Shown: positions 37,326-48,461 of the stretch, piece by piece
How the letters are laid out: every line of letters begins with the position of its first letter
How positions within the stretch are numbered: position 1 is the first letter of the stretch
Assembly (NCBI GenBank): GCA_027257055.1
Contig: JAPVLO010000097.1
Location: forward strand, 2,542,001 to 2,606,000
Direction: 5' to 3'
Length of the DNA stretch: 64,000 nucleotides
DNA from: Cephalopachus bancanus
Taxonomy: Eukaryota > Chordata > Mammalia > Primates > Tarsiidae
Position numbers and translations under genes: made by a program
The notes under the pieces: generated by a model
Told to the model about the DNA's origin: nothing
Databases searched by the model: none
The model's input: the letters and a program-made list of their open reading frames with translations, nothing else

Positions 37326-39486
37326 GAATATATATGTCCATAGTGGCTTGACTTCACCTGGACTGAGATTTTTATAGTCCTAATGCCACCATATTTTTAA
37401 GTAATAGTGCATTTATGTCTAAGGATGGTGGATACAAGTCTTTATGGTTCCTTATAATTGTTACTCAGACTTGCCTAATATTTTCCAAATTTAGTTGAGA
37501 TAAAATGAATTTATCAATCGCCTGCTTTATGCCAGACACTGTTAATGGAACTTTGAAAACATCAGTTACCTACTGGCTAGTTTAAGAGAGTTATAAAACT
37601 TTTCAATTTTTGTGTTGATTTTTTATTGTCTTTTCATAGATGTAGCCTTTGAAGTTTGTAAAAACGGTAGTTTTATAATATATCTTATATTATTCTCACT
37701 AGAATTAATGATTATTGGCAAAATTCAGTTACTTAGAAGCAGCAAGGGTTAAATTTGAGCTAGTTCCACAGAAGTAAAGGCCTGGTAATCAACTCTCAGT
37801 CCCATTGCTTTTTCAAGTGTTATATTCTTTGAAAAGAAGAGAACCAAAGAAAAGTCTACACTATTCACAAAGTTTAGTTGCTTTTGTAAATGCCATCTGC
37901 TTCATCTGTTCAGAAAAATCACTTTCATTATATTTCAAGACCAAAGTCTCTTTTCTTTGTCTGTGACACTTTTTTTCTTATCCAGTGAAAGAATCCACAC
38001 CAATTTTATGGTATTTTTCTCCTCTTCTCCCTTATAGAATTCTTCATTTTGCCCTGTGGAAAGCAGCACAAGAACTACTGGTCAATTGACAATTCATTCA
38101 ATTTTATAAGGCACATTTCATTTCTTCCTTTACGATTTCAAAGAGTTTCTTGGTAGGAGAAAAATCTACTTCTATTCACAATCAGGATGGCTTTGTTTGA
38201 GTTAAAAATTCCACTCCGTGAAATATCTTTGCTGAGAGGTAATGAATGGTGTTAGTAATTTGGAAGAGGCTCAAGTGGCTAGAAAAGGATCAAAACTTTC
38301 AGTAATCAATAGGCAAATTGTGTTTTAGCCTGAATGACTATTGCTAAATAGGCAGTTCACCATTTGTTAGTATGCTACAGCTTTTTTAAGAAAATTAATT
38401 GTGAAAATGAAACTTTCTCACATCAAACTATGCAATATGTTTATTCAATGGATAATTATGAATAATATTGTAGTGATACTGATATTTATACAAACCTATA
38501 TCTCTATACATATATAATGTATAAATCTATATCTTTATGCATATGTATCTATAGCTATTAATATGAAATTTTGATAAAGATAAGCAGATAGTAAATTTTG
38601 TCATTTTTATTATAAACAAAATAATACTATAAACACGCATGCCATTCGCACAAAGTGATAAGATATTGTTTCTACAGAAGACAATTCCCATTTAGTTTGT
38701 ACTCTTCTTTTCCCATTGAAGTGCCATTGAGACAACATTAACAGGATGTGCAACAACTGTGTGATACTAAAATTATGAAAAAAAGAGTATGTATTAGGAT
38801 TCTGGTGAGTTACCAGTCACAGTTAAGAAGAGAAATAAAAAGCAAGTACTAAGAAAAGTAGCTGTTGCACATCTAATAAGAATGTATACCTCGTGAATTT
38901 ATAGACATATGTTTATTTTGTTGCTGCAAGTATATTTGAAATTACTGCCAATTATATATTTCAGAATTTTGTCTTTTGACAAGAATTGCTGATTACAAAC
39001 AAAAGAGATGCAAACTTAAACATTGGAATAGCATGATTATCAGTAAGGCTATATGAGTATTTTAATAGGTAAAAAGGAGAAAACTGGATTATACATTATT
39101 TCTATGACCAGGAATGACATCTGTTTATTGCATACTAGTCTGTGCACTTTAATGTGCCAGAAATAATATAAGAGTCATGCATGGAAAAGGAGGTATAGTG
39201 TTGCTTGATGCTAAAATAGCCTGCATGCCACGGTTCCTTGGTGTAATATGATGAGAACTATATTCGTGCATTGAAAGATATATCAAAGTAGGTCGAACTT
39301 TATAAGCAAAAGAAAATAAGAACAAATCTTGCTGGGGTTCTCTTTATTTCTTTTTTGGAGTAACTGTCATTAATTTTTTCTATTAAGTTAATATTTTTAA
39401 AAAGAACTTTATAAAATCAATGAAAAAATACTTCCATTGGAGATACTCAACAAGTAAAAAAATTTTTTAAAAATAATTATAGAATT
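37326..39486. other. Unassigned AT-rich sequence
   Basis: 2.1 kb with no recognised repeat or gene. An ATA-rich patch lies at 38490-38570. Confidence 0.5.
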
Positions 39487-39609
39487 AACCTTGACTTAAT
39501 AGTGCGGTCACTGGATTGTGCCACCATTAGCAGGAGGAATGATTTGCTTGACAAGTTAGACTAAATTATCAACGTTACATTTCTCACGTATATCTAGCAA
39601 ATAATTGTA
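39487..39609 (+). repeat. 123-bp duplicated segment, copy 1
   Basis: Direct repeat of 40809-40931. The two are identical in length, with five differences, all transitions (about 96% identity). It starts AACCTTGACTTAATAGTGC and ends AGCAAATAATTGTA. Flanks of the two copies are unrelated. It does not look like a known transposon and has no tail or terminal repeats. Confidence 0.97.
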
Positions 39610-40340
39610 TGTTCCCTAACATAACAATCTCCATACAAAGGAAATGTACACATAGAGCCAAGGAAAAAATACACATTTGAGTTATTAGGAAAACAAATCA
39701 TCTTCAGGGAGAAAAGCTATTTTGAAAAGAAAACGAGTGAGATGCATAAATACTGACAAATATAGGATAAGTGTGATAACAAACATTTTGACGTTTTAGA
39801 AATAAACTATCACAATTATTTTTTCTCACAACAGTTTTGTAATTTTACAACATTAATAGACCCAAATTGATGCTATTCCATCAATTTTTTTCTCATGCTT
39901 AGACATTCTAGTCTTTCAGAGTATACTGAGGCTTATTCCCTTTCATCTCCTTCTGAAATATGTTTCAATCAGCTTAAACTACTAGCTAGTGACTTAAGAA
40001 ATTAGCATGAGGCTATATTTTGAGTGATTTAAGGAATTAGATTCTGAGAATGATTTTGCTATCTTGTGAATCTTCAAACACAATTTTTAAAACTTTAATG
40101 TAGCCTAAGATTCTGGAAATAGCTGAATCATAAATAGGGAATAACACAGAGACCCCTCTGCAGAAGAACTCTAGGAACAGAACCACAAGCAGAGCTACAA
40201 AATGGAAATGCCAAATGTCAAAAGAAAAATGGACTATATGACCCATGGAAGAAAAGAGCTTAATTTAAGTAACCTATCCATTTAGTTTTCAGTGTGAGTT
40301 TCAAGTTCAATGAAAACGTGTTAAGATATAAACAACATGT
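39610..40340. other. Unassigned sequence
   Basis: No recognised gene or repeat. The 69-codon minus frame at 40037-40246 lacks support. Confidence 0.5.
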
Positions 40341-40342
40341 TT

Positions 40343-40725
40343 GGACGTTATGACTCATTCCAGTAATCCCAATACTTCAGGAGGTCAAGGCAGGAGGATT
40401 TCTTGAGATCAGACATTTAAGTCCAGCCTGAGCAACGTAGTGAGACCTCATCTCTACAAAAATGTTTAAGATTTTTTAAACTTTAAAAATATTTTTTAAA
40501 ATTTTGAAAGGTTTTTAAAAAAAATTTAAAAGGCATTGTGGTTTGTGCTTGTCATGTCAACTATTCTAGAGACTGACGTGGGAGAATTGCTTGATCCCAA
40601 AAGGTGAAGACTGCAATGAGTCAAGATTGAAACAATGTACTCCAGCCTGGGTAACAGAGCCTCTCAGTAAGTAAGTAAGTAAGTAGGTAAGTAAGCAAGT
40701 AAGCAAGTAAGTAAATAAATAAGCA
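40343..40725 (+). mobile_element. Old AluJ-like element with (AAGT)n tail
   Basis: Diverged left and right arms ('cagtaatcccaatacttcag', 'tactccagcctgggtaacag') separated by an expanded A/T-rich linker (40464-40530). The tail has become a tetranucleotide array. Confidence 0.82.
40667..40722. repeat. (AAGT)n microsatellite
   Basis: About 13 units of AAGT with AGGT, AAGC and AAAT variants, derived from the A-rich tail of the Alu at 40343. The reverse strand gives a repeated Leu-Leu-Thr-Tyr peptide frame that is not a gene. Confidence 0.95.
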
Positions 40726-40808
40726 GAAAACATGTAAACAGCATTCTAGCTTGTAGTTTGTAATTAAAAGATCAAAAGATGCTAGTCTTAGGAACTCAAT
40801 TTTATTGG

Positions 40809-40931
40809 AACCTTGACTTAATAGTGCAGTCACTGAATTGTGCCACCATTAGCAGGAAGAATGATTTGCTTGACAAGTTAGGCTAAATTATCAACATTAC
40901 ATTTCTCACGTATATCTAGCAAATAATTGTA
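40809..40931 (+). repeat. 123-bp duplicated segment, copy 2
   Basis: Second copy of 39487-39609, 1.3 kb away and in the same direction. It differs at five positions: four are G in copy 1 and A here, and one is the reverse. Confidence 0.97.
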
Positions 40932-41149
40932 CAACGCAAACAGACCCCAAATTATCTTGTGGCTGATCAAAGCAGCATTTTGTTCTTTAAAATTGGTTTC
41001 TCTTCTGCCACTTAAATTTCACAGTTCTTTTAACTAATACTGAGTGATCTTGAAATGAAAAGAAAGACACTTTAAATCTGAAATTTCTTAGAAGAGAAAA
41101 ATCTCTTGGGTAGAGTTTGTAAATAAATTAGCATGATCCCTATTGGGGG

Positions 41150-41660
41150 GCAGATTTAAGATTCCTCCTCCTTGGTGTATATGCCCTTTATTGTCTCCCA
41201 ACTTTGAGTGTGGCTAGGACTCATGAATATGATAAATATCACTGTCATGCTTAGAAGACTACTAATCTGTTGAATTTGAGTCCATCAAAATGGAAGCTGT
41301 GATGGGTCAACACTTTAAGTGAATTCTTTAAAAATGTTGACCTGTTAAAATGATGCTCTCCTGATGTCCTGGAAGAAAGCAAACAGCTATGTTTTTAACT
41401 TCTTTGAAGAGTTGACTTCTAATAGTTGGGCACTCATCCTAAAACTATAAGGGACTGAATTCTGCCAATACCTGAGTTAGGAAGAAGAAGATGCTAAATT
41501 CTAAACGAAACCTCAGCTTTGCTGACATATTTGTACAACTTGAGCAGATGATCCAGCTAAGCCTTGTTCAGTTTCTTAACCCACAGAAATTGGAAGATAA
41601 TAAATGTATATTGTTATAAGCTGCTAATTTGGGGATTTTTTTTGCAGAGATAGAATACTA
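41150..41660 (+). mobile_element. MLT1-like MaLR LTR fragment
   Basis: Its 3' half reads 'agatgatccagctaagcctt', 'aacccacagaaattggaaga', 'taataaatgtatattg' and 'ataagctgctaatttgggg'. This is the conserved 3' half of MLT1-type (ERVL-MaLR) LTRs, including the AATAAA polyadenylation signal. The 5' half is decayed. Confidence 0.7.
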
Positions 41661-41880
41661 AAATAGCCCTTTCTTGTACCTGCATCAATTAAATAATGAT
41701 TTTTAATAAAATACCCATAATCATATATTGAAAATGCCAAACAACTATCTATATTATGGTTGAAGTTTCCCAACCAGTGTTAGTTCTTGCTTCTTTTTCT
41801 TCTTTCCCAAGCTTAAACATTTTACAAAATGACTACTCAGTTGTGAAGTCAACAAGTCACAACATTTATTCAGCATTCTT

Positions 41881-42170
41881 TTTTTTTTTTTCTTCTTGAG
41901 TTGGAGTCTCACTCTGTCGCCCAGACTGGAGTGCAGTGGCCGCTCCCGACCACCGCAGCCTCGACCTGCTGGGCTCCAGCGATCCTTCCGCCTCAGCCTT
42001 CGGAGTAGCCGGAATTACAGGCATGCCCTACCACGCCTGGCTGATTTTTTGATTTATTGTAGAGATGAGGTCTCGCTGCCCAGGCGGGTCTCGAACCCAC
42101 GGACTCAGGCAATCCACTCACCTCAGCCTCCCAAAAGCGCGGGATTACAGGCTGAGCCACCGAGCCCGGC
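41881..42170 (-). mobile_element. Young dimeric Alu, antisense
   Basis: Its 15-bp TSD is TTATTCAGCATTCTT / TTATTCAGTATTCTT (41866-41880 and 42171-42185). It carries lineage-specific bases. It is the left member of a head-to-head pair with the Alu at 42225. Confidence 0.95.
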
Positions 42171-42224
42171 TTATTCAGTATTCTTTAAACCACTGGTTAC
42201 AAAGTTGTTAAGGTTGTCCAGAAG

Positions 42225-42534
42225 AACTGAGTGTGGTGGCTAATGCCTGTATCCCAGCACATCGGGAGGTGAAGGCAAGAGAACTGCCTGAGCCCAGGGG
42301 TTCAACACCAGCCTATTCAACATGGCAAGACCTCATCCCCTCGTCCCTACAATAAATTTTTTTAAAAAATTAGCTGAGTGTGATGGTGTGCACCTGTAGT
42401 TCCAGCTACTTGGAAGACTGAGGAGGAAGAATCACCTGAACCCAGTAGGTCAAGGCTGTGGTAGCAGTGCGCCACTACACTCTAGCTTGGATAACAGAGT
42501 GAAACTCCAACTCAAAAAAAAAAAAAAAAAAAAA
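42225..42534 (+). mobile_element. Dimeric Alu, sense
   Basis: TSD GTCCAGAAG (42216-42224 and 42535-42543), with a long pure A-tail. It is more diverged than its neighbour at 41881, which lies only 54 bp away in opposite orientation. Confidence 0.93.
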
Positions 42535-42589
42535 GTCCAGAAGGCTTAGAAGGAATCGTGCAAATTCTCCAGTAGAGTAGTGGTTATCT

Positions 42590-42965
42590 GTAGTGTTTTG
42601 GGTGAATTGTGTCCCTCCAAGGCCTCAATACATCAGAATGATACTGTATTTGGAGAAAGGGCCTATAAAAAGTAATTAAGGTAAAAATGAGGTCATACGG
42701 GTGGGCCTTAATACTACACGGCTAATGTCCTTATAATAATAAAGGTTAGGTCACAAACAACACACAGCCCAAGGAGTGACCATATGAGAATACAGTGAGA
42801 ACGTGGCCATGTGTAAGACAAAGAAAAAGGCCTTGGAAGAAACCAAATCTGCTGGCTTGTTAATTTTGCACTTCTACTTTCCAAAACTTTGAGAGAGTGT
42901 TTTTGTCATTTAAGCCACACAATATGCGGTATATTTTTATGAAAACTTATACAAACAAATACATG
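42590..42965 (+). mobile_element. MLT1/MST-type MaLR LTR
   Basis: 'gggtgaattgtgtccctcca', 'gatactgtatttggagaaag', 'aaaatgaggtcatacgggtg' and 'taatgtccttataataat' follow the standard MaLR LTR order. No internal retroviral sequence is attached. Confidence 0.8.
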
Positions 42966-44004
42966 GAGGGATTATACAGTCCTCAGAAAATAATTGTTCT
43001 TTGGGAGAGGATTAAGTATTAAATATTTATGTCAATTAAATATTGTCTTTTATGTCCTGATTTACCACCACATGGTAAAAATGCATAATCCTTGACTAAG
43101 AGTCTTTCACCAAGACAGACATGGAAATTACAGAAGAAATTACCTGGCTTACCAAAGACTTCAACTCTCTCCTGTCTTTTGAAATAATGATCTGTTAATG
43201 TAAATGTAAAAAAAAGTACATATTTGAGGTTTACAGCATAATGTTATGGAATACAAATAACAGTAAAATGATCACTATATGAAACAAATGGACATATCTG
43301 TCATTCCACATAGTTACTTTGTTTTTATAAGAACAGCTAAAACCTACTCATTTTGTATATTAGTTCTCTATTATTGTATAATGTATTCTGTATATTAGAC
43401 CAAACAGATTCTTGTTGAAGATACACGAGTAATATGTAATAACTTTGTGGTGTGCAGTAAAAAGATCACAGGACAATCCCTCATTTTGGGGGGAAAGATG
43501 AAAGGATTGGAACAGAACTCTACTTAATACTTCAAATTAATATTTTCTAATACTTATTTTAAAAATGTGTGTAATTTTTATGTTTCTATTTATCTTAGTT
43601 CATTTTCTTTTTTCCTGTTTGATTTTTAAAGAATGAATATTTTACTGTTTATCAGTTCTATCATTCTATGATTTGTAAATTCTGTTTCATATTTGAATTT
43701 TCCTGCTTTTCTTAGTTGATTATTAATATTGTGATTATTTTTCTAATATTTTCACTATGAACAATTTATTTAACCAGTTATCTGTGCTAAAACTGGAGAT
43801 AACAACTTAAGCAAATTAATTTCTGACTCTATCCTTTAGATTAATGGAGGAAAATTAGATAGTTGATTTAGGTAATGATGCAATTTTCTTTTAGTTGATG
43901 TTTGTAGTCATGGCTTTTTTATGAATGCTTTTTTAAAAAACACGCAGATGTATTTAATTGTATTTTTATTGCATATTTAAAATTTCCGATATTTGATGCT
44001 ACGT
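42966..44004. other. Unassigned, with possible old L1 3' UTR at 43200-43460
   Basis: 43200-43330 ('tacatatttgaggtttacag', 'ccacatagttactttg') is reminiscent of an old L1 3' UTR in sense. The remainder is AT-rich and unassigned. No gene. Confidence 0.4.
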
Positions 44005-44250
44005 ATTTGAGACCAGCCTGAGCAACATAGTGAGACCTGGTCTCTACAAAAAATAAATTTAAACAATTAGCTAAGGTTGGTGGTGTGAGCCCGTAGTCCA
44101 GCTACGTGGGAGGCTGAGGTGAGAGGATCACTTGAGTTCAGGAGCTTGAAGTTACAGTGAGCTATGATTGCACCACTACAGTCTAGCATGGGTAACATAT
44201 CGAGACCCAGTCTCTATAGAAAATTAAAAATAAATAATTTTACATTATTC
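44005..44250 (+). mobile_element. 5'-truncated AluJ-like element
   Basis: Begins at 'gagaccagcctgagcaacat', which is inside the left arm, and continues through the right arm to an A-rich tail. It is old, without the lineage-specific changes. Confidence 0.85.
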
Positions 44251-45956
44251 AAAAAATTGCAAAGATAAAATGGGGATCTTCCTTATACACCACATTCTGC
44301 TTTTCCTATTATTAATATTTTGTTATGCCACATTTGTTAACGTTAATGGACAAATATTAATACGTAAGTCAATAATTTATTCAGATTACCTTAGTTTTTA
44401 TTAATGTTATTTTTGTGTGTGCTAGAGCTTCATTCAGCATACCACATTACTTTTTTTGTTGTTTTCTTAGCTCTCCTTGACTTTAATGTTTTCTTACACT
44501 TTGCTTGTTGTTAATGACCTTGACAGTTTTGAAGAGTACTGATGGTAGAATGTCCCTCAAATTGTGTTTGTCAGATGTTTCTCTTATTCTTAAACTAGAG
44601 TTTTATAGTTTTATACATACCTACCTACCTACATACGTATATATGTATATATACACACATATGAGTACTATCTATGTGTATATATGTAAATTATATATAT
44701 AGTTAGTTAGTTAGTGTTTTCTGGATTTTCTGTGAGAGGCAGTTGGTCTGAAACAAGTTTATCTACTCAGCTGGAAGTAGATATCCTATAACCAGGTTAG
44801 TATATTAACCAGGGATTATACACTTAAATCTCTCCCTCTTTTTTTAGATTAGAAAATATAGTTTATTTAAAAACTAAATTTGAAAGAGAGAGAGAGAGAA
44901 AGAGAAGATTTACTTCCCAAGGTAGCAGAGGGGACCAAAGCCAGGAGACATGGCCTGATCATAGCTCAAAGAGCACATTGCCACACCATAGCTTAGCAAG
45001 GCAATAACTTTACTTAAATCTCATAAGGAGCCAGAGTGACATAGTAAATATTTAAATTGGGAACTTAAAAAATGACAGAAAGTCAAGAGTCTTCAGAAAA
45101 CTAGAAATTTTATTCTCATATAAAGACATTACATAGCGTACACACAAATAATATATCCTCTGTACTGGCCATTTAAAAGACAGTAACAAGAAATTTCATC
45201 CATTGTTTTTAAAGTTAAACCTTTTAAAACATGAGTGTGAACAACAATGAAATTTAGGATTTTTTACACTTACATTTTTTTTCCCTTTCTGCTAGCTTGT
45301 ACTAGCAAACTACTTTAATGGTGCATTGCACTTTGAAGTTTAATGTTTGAATATGAGATTCTTTTCTATTGCTATTCACATAATATTGCATAGCAAAATT
45401 ATTATATAAGTGCTTATAATGAAAAATATATAGTGACAGAATTTTAAGAGATCAAACTCAATTTGAACTATTCATAATGTTCTTTGAAGTGACATAACTC
45501 ATGTACATTATATAACCATATGAAGATTAAAAACTGAATTAAAAATCCAAGAAATCAAATTCCAAAATTTTATTTTTTTAATTTTCTTAATAGTGAAGCT
45601 ATTTTGGAATGTGGATTTGATTATGAAAGGAGAGATCTGAATCATATGCTATTAGAGAGATGTAATAAAGACATTATCAATTTTTTTAAAAAACTTTCTT
45701 TCAACATTATCATATTCAAATTTTCATGTTTACTGTTCCCATGCTGATATATGAGTTTATGAAGTTCTTCAACCAGATTGATCTTTGCTTTACTTATTTT
45801 TTATATAGATCCCAGGAAATTCAGCCTCTTTTGGAAAATTGCCATTCATAAATATTTGGCAGACTTCCTGTTAAATGTATTATTAGTTTACTATTATTTT
45901 TTGTTGCTACTGTGAGATAACCTATAATTTTCAGTAGTCTGTGACTAATAACTATG
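44251..45956. other. Unassigned AT-rich sequence
   Basis: Simple repeats only: TACC/TATA words at 44612-44710 (including TTAG repeats) and a GA-run at 44885-44905. No gene supported. Confidence 0.5.
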
Positions 45957-45970
45957 ACTACTACTAATTT

Positions 45971-46254
45971 TTTTTTTTTTGAGTTGGAGTCTCACTCGGT
46001 CGCCCAGACTGGAGTGCAGTGGCCGCTTTCGGCCACCCCAGCCTCGCCTGCTGGGCTCCAGCAATCCTTCCGCCTCAGCCTTCCGAGTAGCCAGAATTAC
46101 AGGCATGCGCTACCATGCCTGGCTGATTTTTTGATTTTTTTTTTTATTGTAGAGATGAGGTCTTGCTGCCCAGGCGGGTCTCGAACCTGCGGGCTCAGGC
46201 AATCCACTCACCTCCCAAAGGCGCAGTATTACAGGCTGAGCCACCGAGCCCAGC
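45971..46254 (-). mobile_element. Young dimeric Alu, antisense
   Basis: Lineage-specific bases, with a short internal deletion of the 'cctcag' block near 46211. Flanked by ACTACTACTAATTT / ACTAATAATAATTT (45957-45970 and 46255-46268). Confidence 0.92.
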
Positions 46255-46268
46255 ACTAATAATAATTT

Positions 46269-47171
46269 TATTGGTACTTAATTCCCTTGAGTTTTCCAGC
46301 AGAAGACATACCTCTTACAATTCTGCATAGTAATTGCTTTAAAAGAGGGTATAAATAATAAATGTCAGCCCTTTATTTTTCTGAGATACAAATTTAAAAT
46401 TTACAAATATTCTAACTAAATATAAATCAAATATTTTACCCAATATATCTATTTTATCCATTAATAGCTTGCCGTAGGTACTCCCCTTGATTTTTTTAGT
46501 TTTTAGCTTCATTTTCCTTTGTTTTGTCTAGAATATGTATGCTGCTTAACAAACACACATAGAAATGAAGACATTGTTTTAAGGCAAAAACACATGATTT
46601 GGTGGGCAATGGGATTTTAAAAACCCTGTTTTCATTACCTTTCTGTACAGATTATGTCATGCTCCCAATGTGCTGTCATTATAGTGCATTATTTGTGGTA
46701 AAGTACTACCTTTGCACCTTCCTCAGAAAAGTGCACAGAGGAAGGATTTGGTGGAGGGCCACTAATTTTATATGTGTCACAAGTTAAGGGCTAGTTTTTA
46801 GGTTAGAAAATGTTTTAGCCTTCAAAAATCTCTTACACAAACCCAAAGAAAAAAACAGTACCTTGAAGATGTTAGTCAACAGCAAAGAAGATTAGTTAAA
46901 TGACAGCTAAGAGCAGAGTTCATGGAATTCAACTTGGGATGTGTAGTAACATTAAGATCATTAATGGATATTTTTGATAGCTTTGGTAGGTGGGGAAAGA
47001 GCTGTTAATCACCATTGGAAGACACTCATCTCTTAACTTTCTAAGTATCTGGCTTCATGCTTGAAATTTATATATGTTTAATGTAAGGTAGGTCGAAGGT
47101 AAAATAATAAGAAAAATTATCTTTCTCTCCCTTTTGCACTGAAGATTATAGACTTTGATAATTTTCTTGAA
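46269..47171. other. Unassigned sequence
   Basis: No recognised repeat or gene. It may lie downstream of the candidate gene end on the minus strand. Confidence 0.45.
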
Positions 47172-47177
47172 TTTATT
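47172..47177 (-). promoter_or_regulatory. Candidate polyadenylation signal AATAAA (minus)
   Basis: On the minus strand this reads AATAAA about 250 nt after the TGA that ends the candidate exon at 47425-47784. Position and sequence fit a poly(A) signal. In AT-rich DNA it can also occur by chance. Confidence 0.3.
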
Positions 47178-47424
47178 AGATAGGCATTGAAATAAGCACT
47201 TAGAAACTATCTTTAGTTGCTAGACTTTTGAAAACTTTTTTGAAACATTAGTTTTCTAATTTCAAACCAGATTATAGGATGCTTCCACTGAGGCAACCAC
47301 CAACCAGATGGTGGTATAAAGAATAACTAAGATTTTGCATCAGGGAACTTCTACATAAAGAATAATGCACACCTAAAATACACATCAAATGATTATTATA
47401 TAACACTCTGTTCTTTTGCAACAA

Positions 47425-47784
47425 TCATAAATGAGTTGTGAAGTTAAAAACGGAAACAGTTCTACATTTGCTTTGGTGTCCTGATGAAAGTGTTGTCAGA
47501 TGTGTGAAGCCTTGTTTTCCATGAGGACCAAAATAATCTTGCACCTTCTCTTTCTGCAGTTGATAGGGAAATTCACTTATTAGCATTTTAGCATGGTAGC
47601 TCAACAGTGAGACATACAGGGGTTGTAGATACCAGGAAACATAACAGTTTTTAGAAGATTGATTTCCAGTGTCCTTTCCATTAAACTGAACTGCCTCTTC
47701 TTGTTGCAAGGATATTAGTTTGTTATTTAAATGCACACCACATTTTAAGTGATTATTTGAAATAAAATTATCTAATGATGGCAT
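47425..47784 (-). CDS. Candidate terminal coding exon, function unknown
   Basis: A 119-codon frame on the minus strand ending in TGA. It sits directly behind a strong splice acceptor: a T-rich run and TTTTATTTTAG immediately before ATG (47785-47795). The encoded peptide is hydrophilic and mixed in composition, with no low complexity, no transposon motif and no recognisable domain. It has aromatic patches (SWYLQPLYVSLLSYHAK; QDYFGPHGKQGF) that look protein-like. Its reading frame begins in phase 0, matching the phase-0 donor of the candidate exon at 51619-51864 (intron about 3.8 kb). If ATG is a start, it is a short ORF. If it is an exon, it is the gene's C-terminus. I do not recognise the family. 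It could also be an old pseudogene exon or chance. Confidence 0.35.
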   Translation of the reverse strand: MPSLDNFISNNHLKCGVHLNNKLISLQQEEAVQFNGKDTGNQSSKNCYVSWYLQPLYVSLLSYHAKMLISEFPYQLQKEKVQDYFGPHGKQGFTHLTTLSSGHQSKCRTVSVFNFTTHL

Positions 47785-47795
47785 CTAAAATAAAA

Positions 47796-48455
47796 AATAT
47801 AAACCTTTCATTTTCATAGATACATTGGTCATCTCTTCTGCTTTCTGTGAGCCTTTCCTCAATTCTCGTATTGAATAGTAAAGGAAATAACCAAAGCAAA
47901 TAAACAGTACTTATCTTAATTCTGACCTATATTTATTTAATAAAAATATGTTTTCCAAGTCAAATTATAAATAGCACGAACGAGTTTAGAGAACAACCAC
48001 ACTTGAGGGCAAATTTTTTTTTAAGTCTTCCTCATTTAATTTGCTCTGATGTATTTGTTGTTTGAGAAAGCTCATCAGCCATTCTACCCGAGATAAACTA
48101 TTCAATAAAGGAAATCAAAGACAACATTCCACTGAAAATGTCTAGTTTTATAATTCAGTATTTTTGTTCTCTTGTTTCAAGTAAAGCTTCTCATCAGCCC
48201 ATATGGATACAATTTTGACTTTATATGGAGTCAGAATATCTGCTGAAAATTCAAGTTCCAAACTTATTTCTGATATGCTAATGTGTAACAATGACTGCAT
48301 GGCAAATTTCTTTCCAAAATGAGTATCGAATGTGAAACAAATAACCAGAAATTTTGACTCATTTAACCGTGTGTATCATTTTTGGGAAGTCATGGATGTG
48401 TCTTCAACAGCAGCCAAAAAAGAGAGGCCATTTTAGAAAGTGACTCACATATATG
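47796..48455. other. Unassigned sequence (possible intron)
   Basis: No repeat or gene recognised. It would be intronic if the two candidate minus-strand exons belong together. Confidence 0.4.
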
Positions 48456-48461
48456 ACCAAC

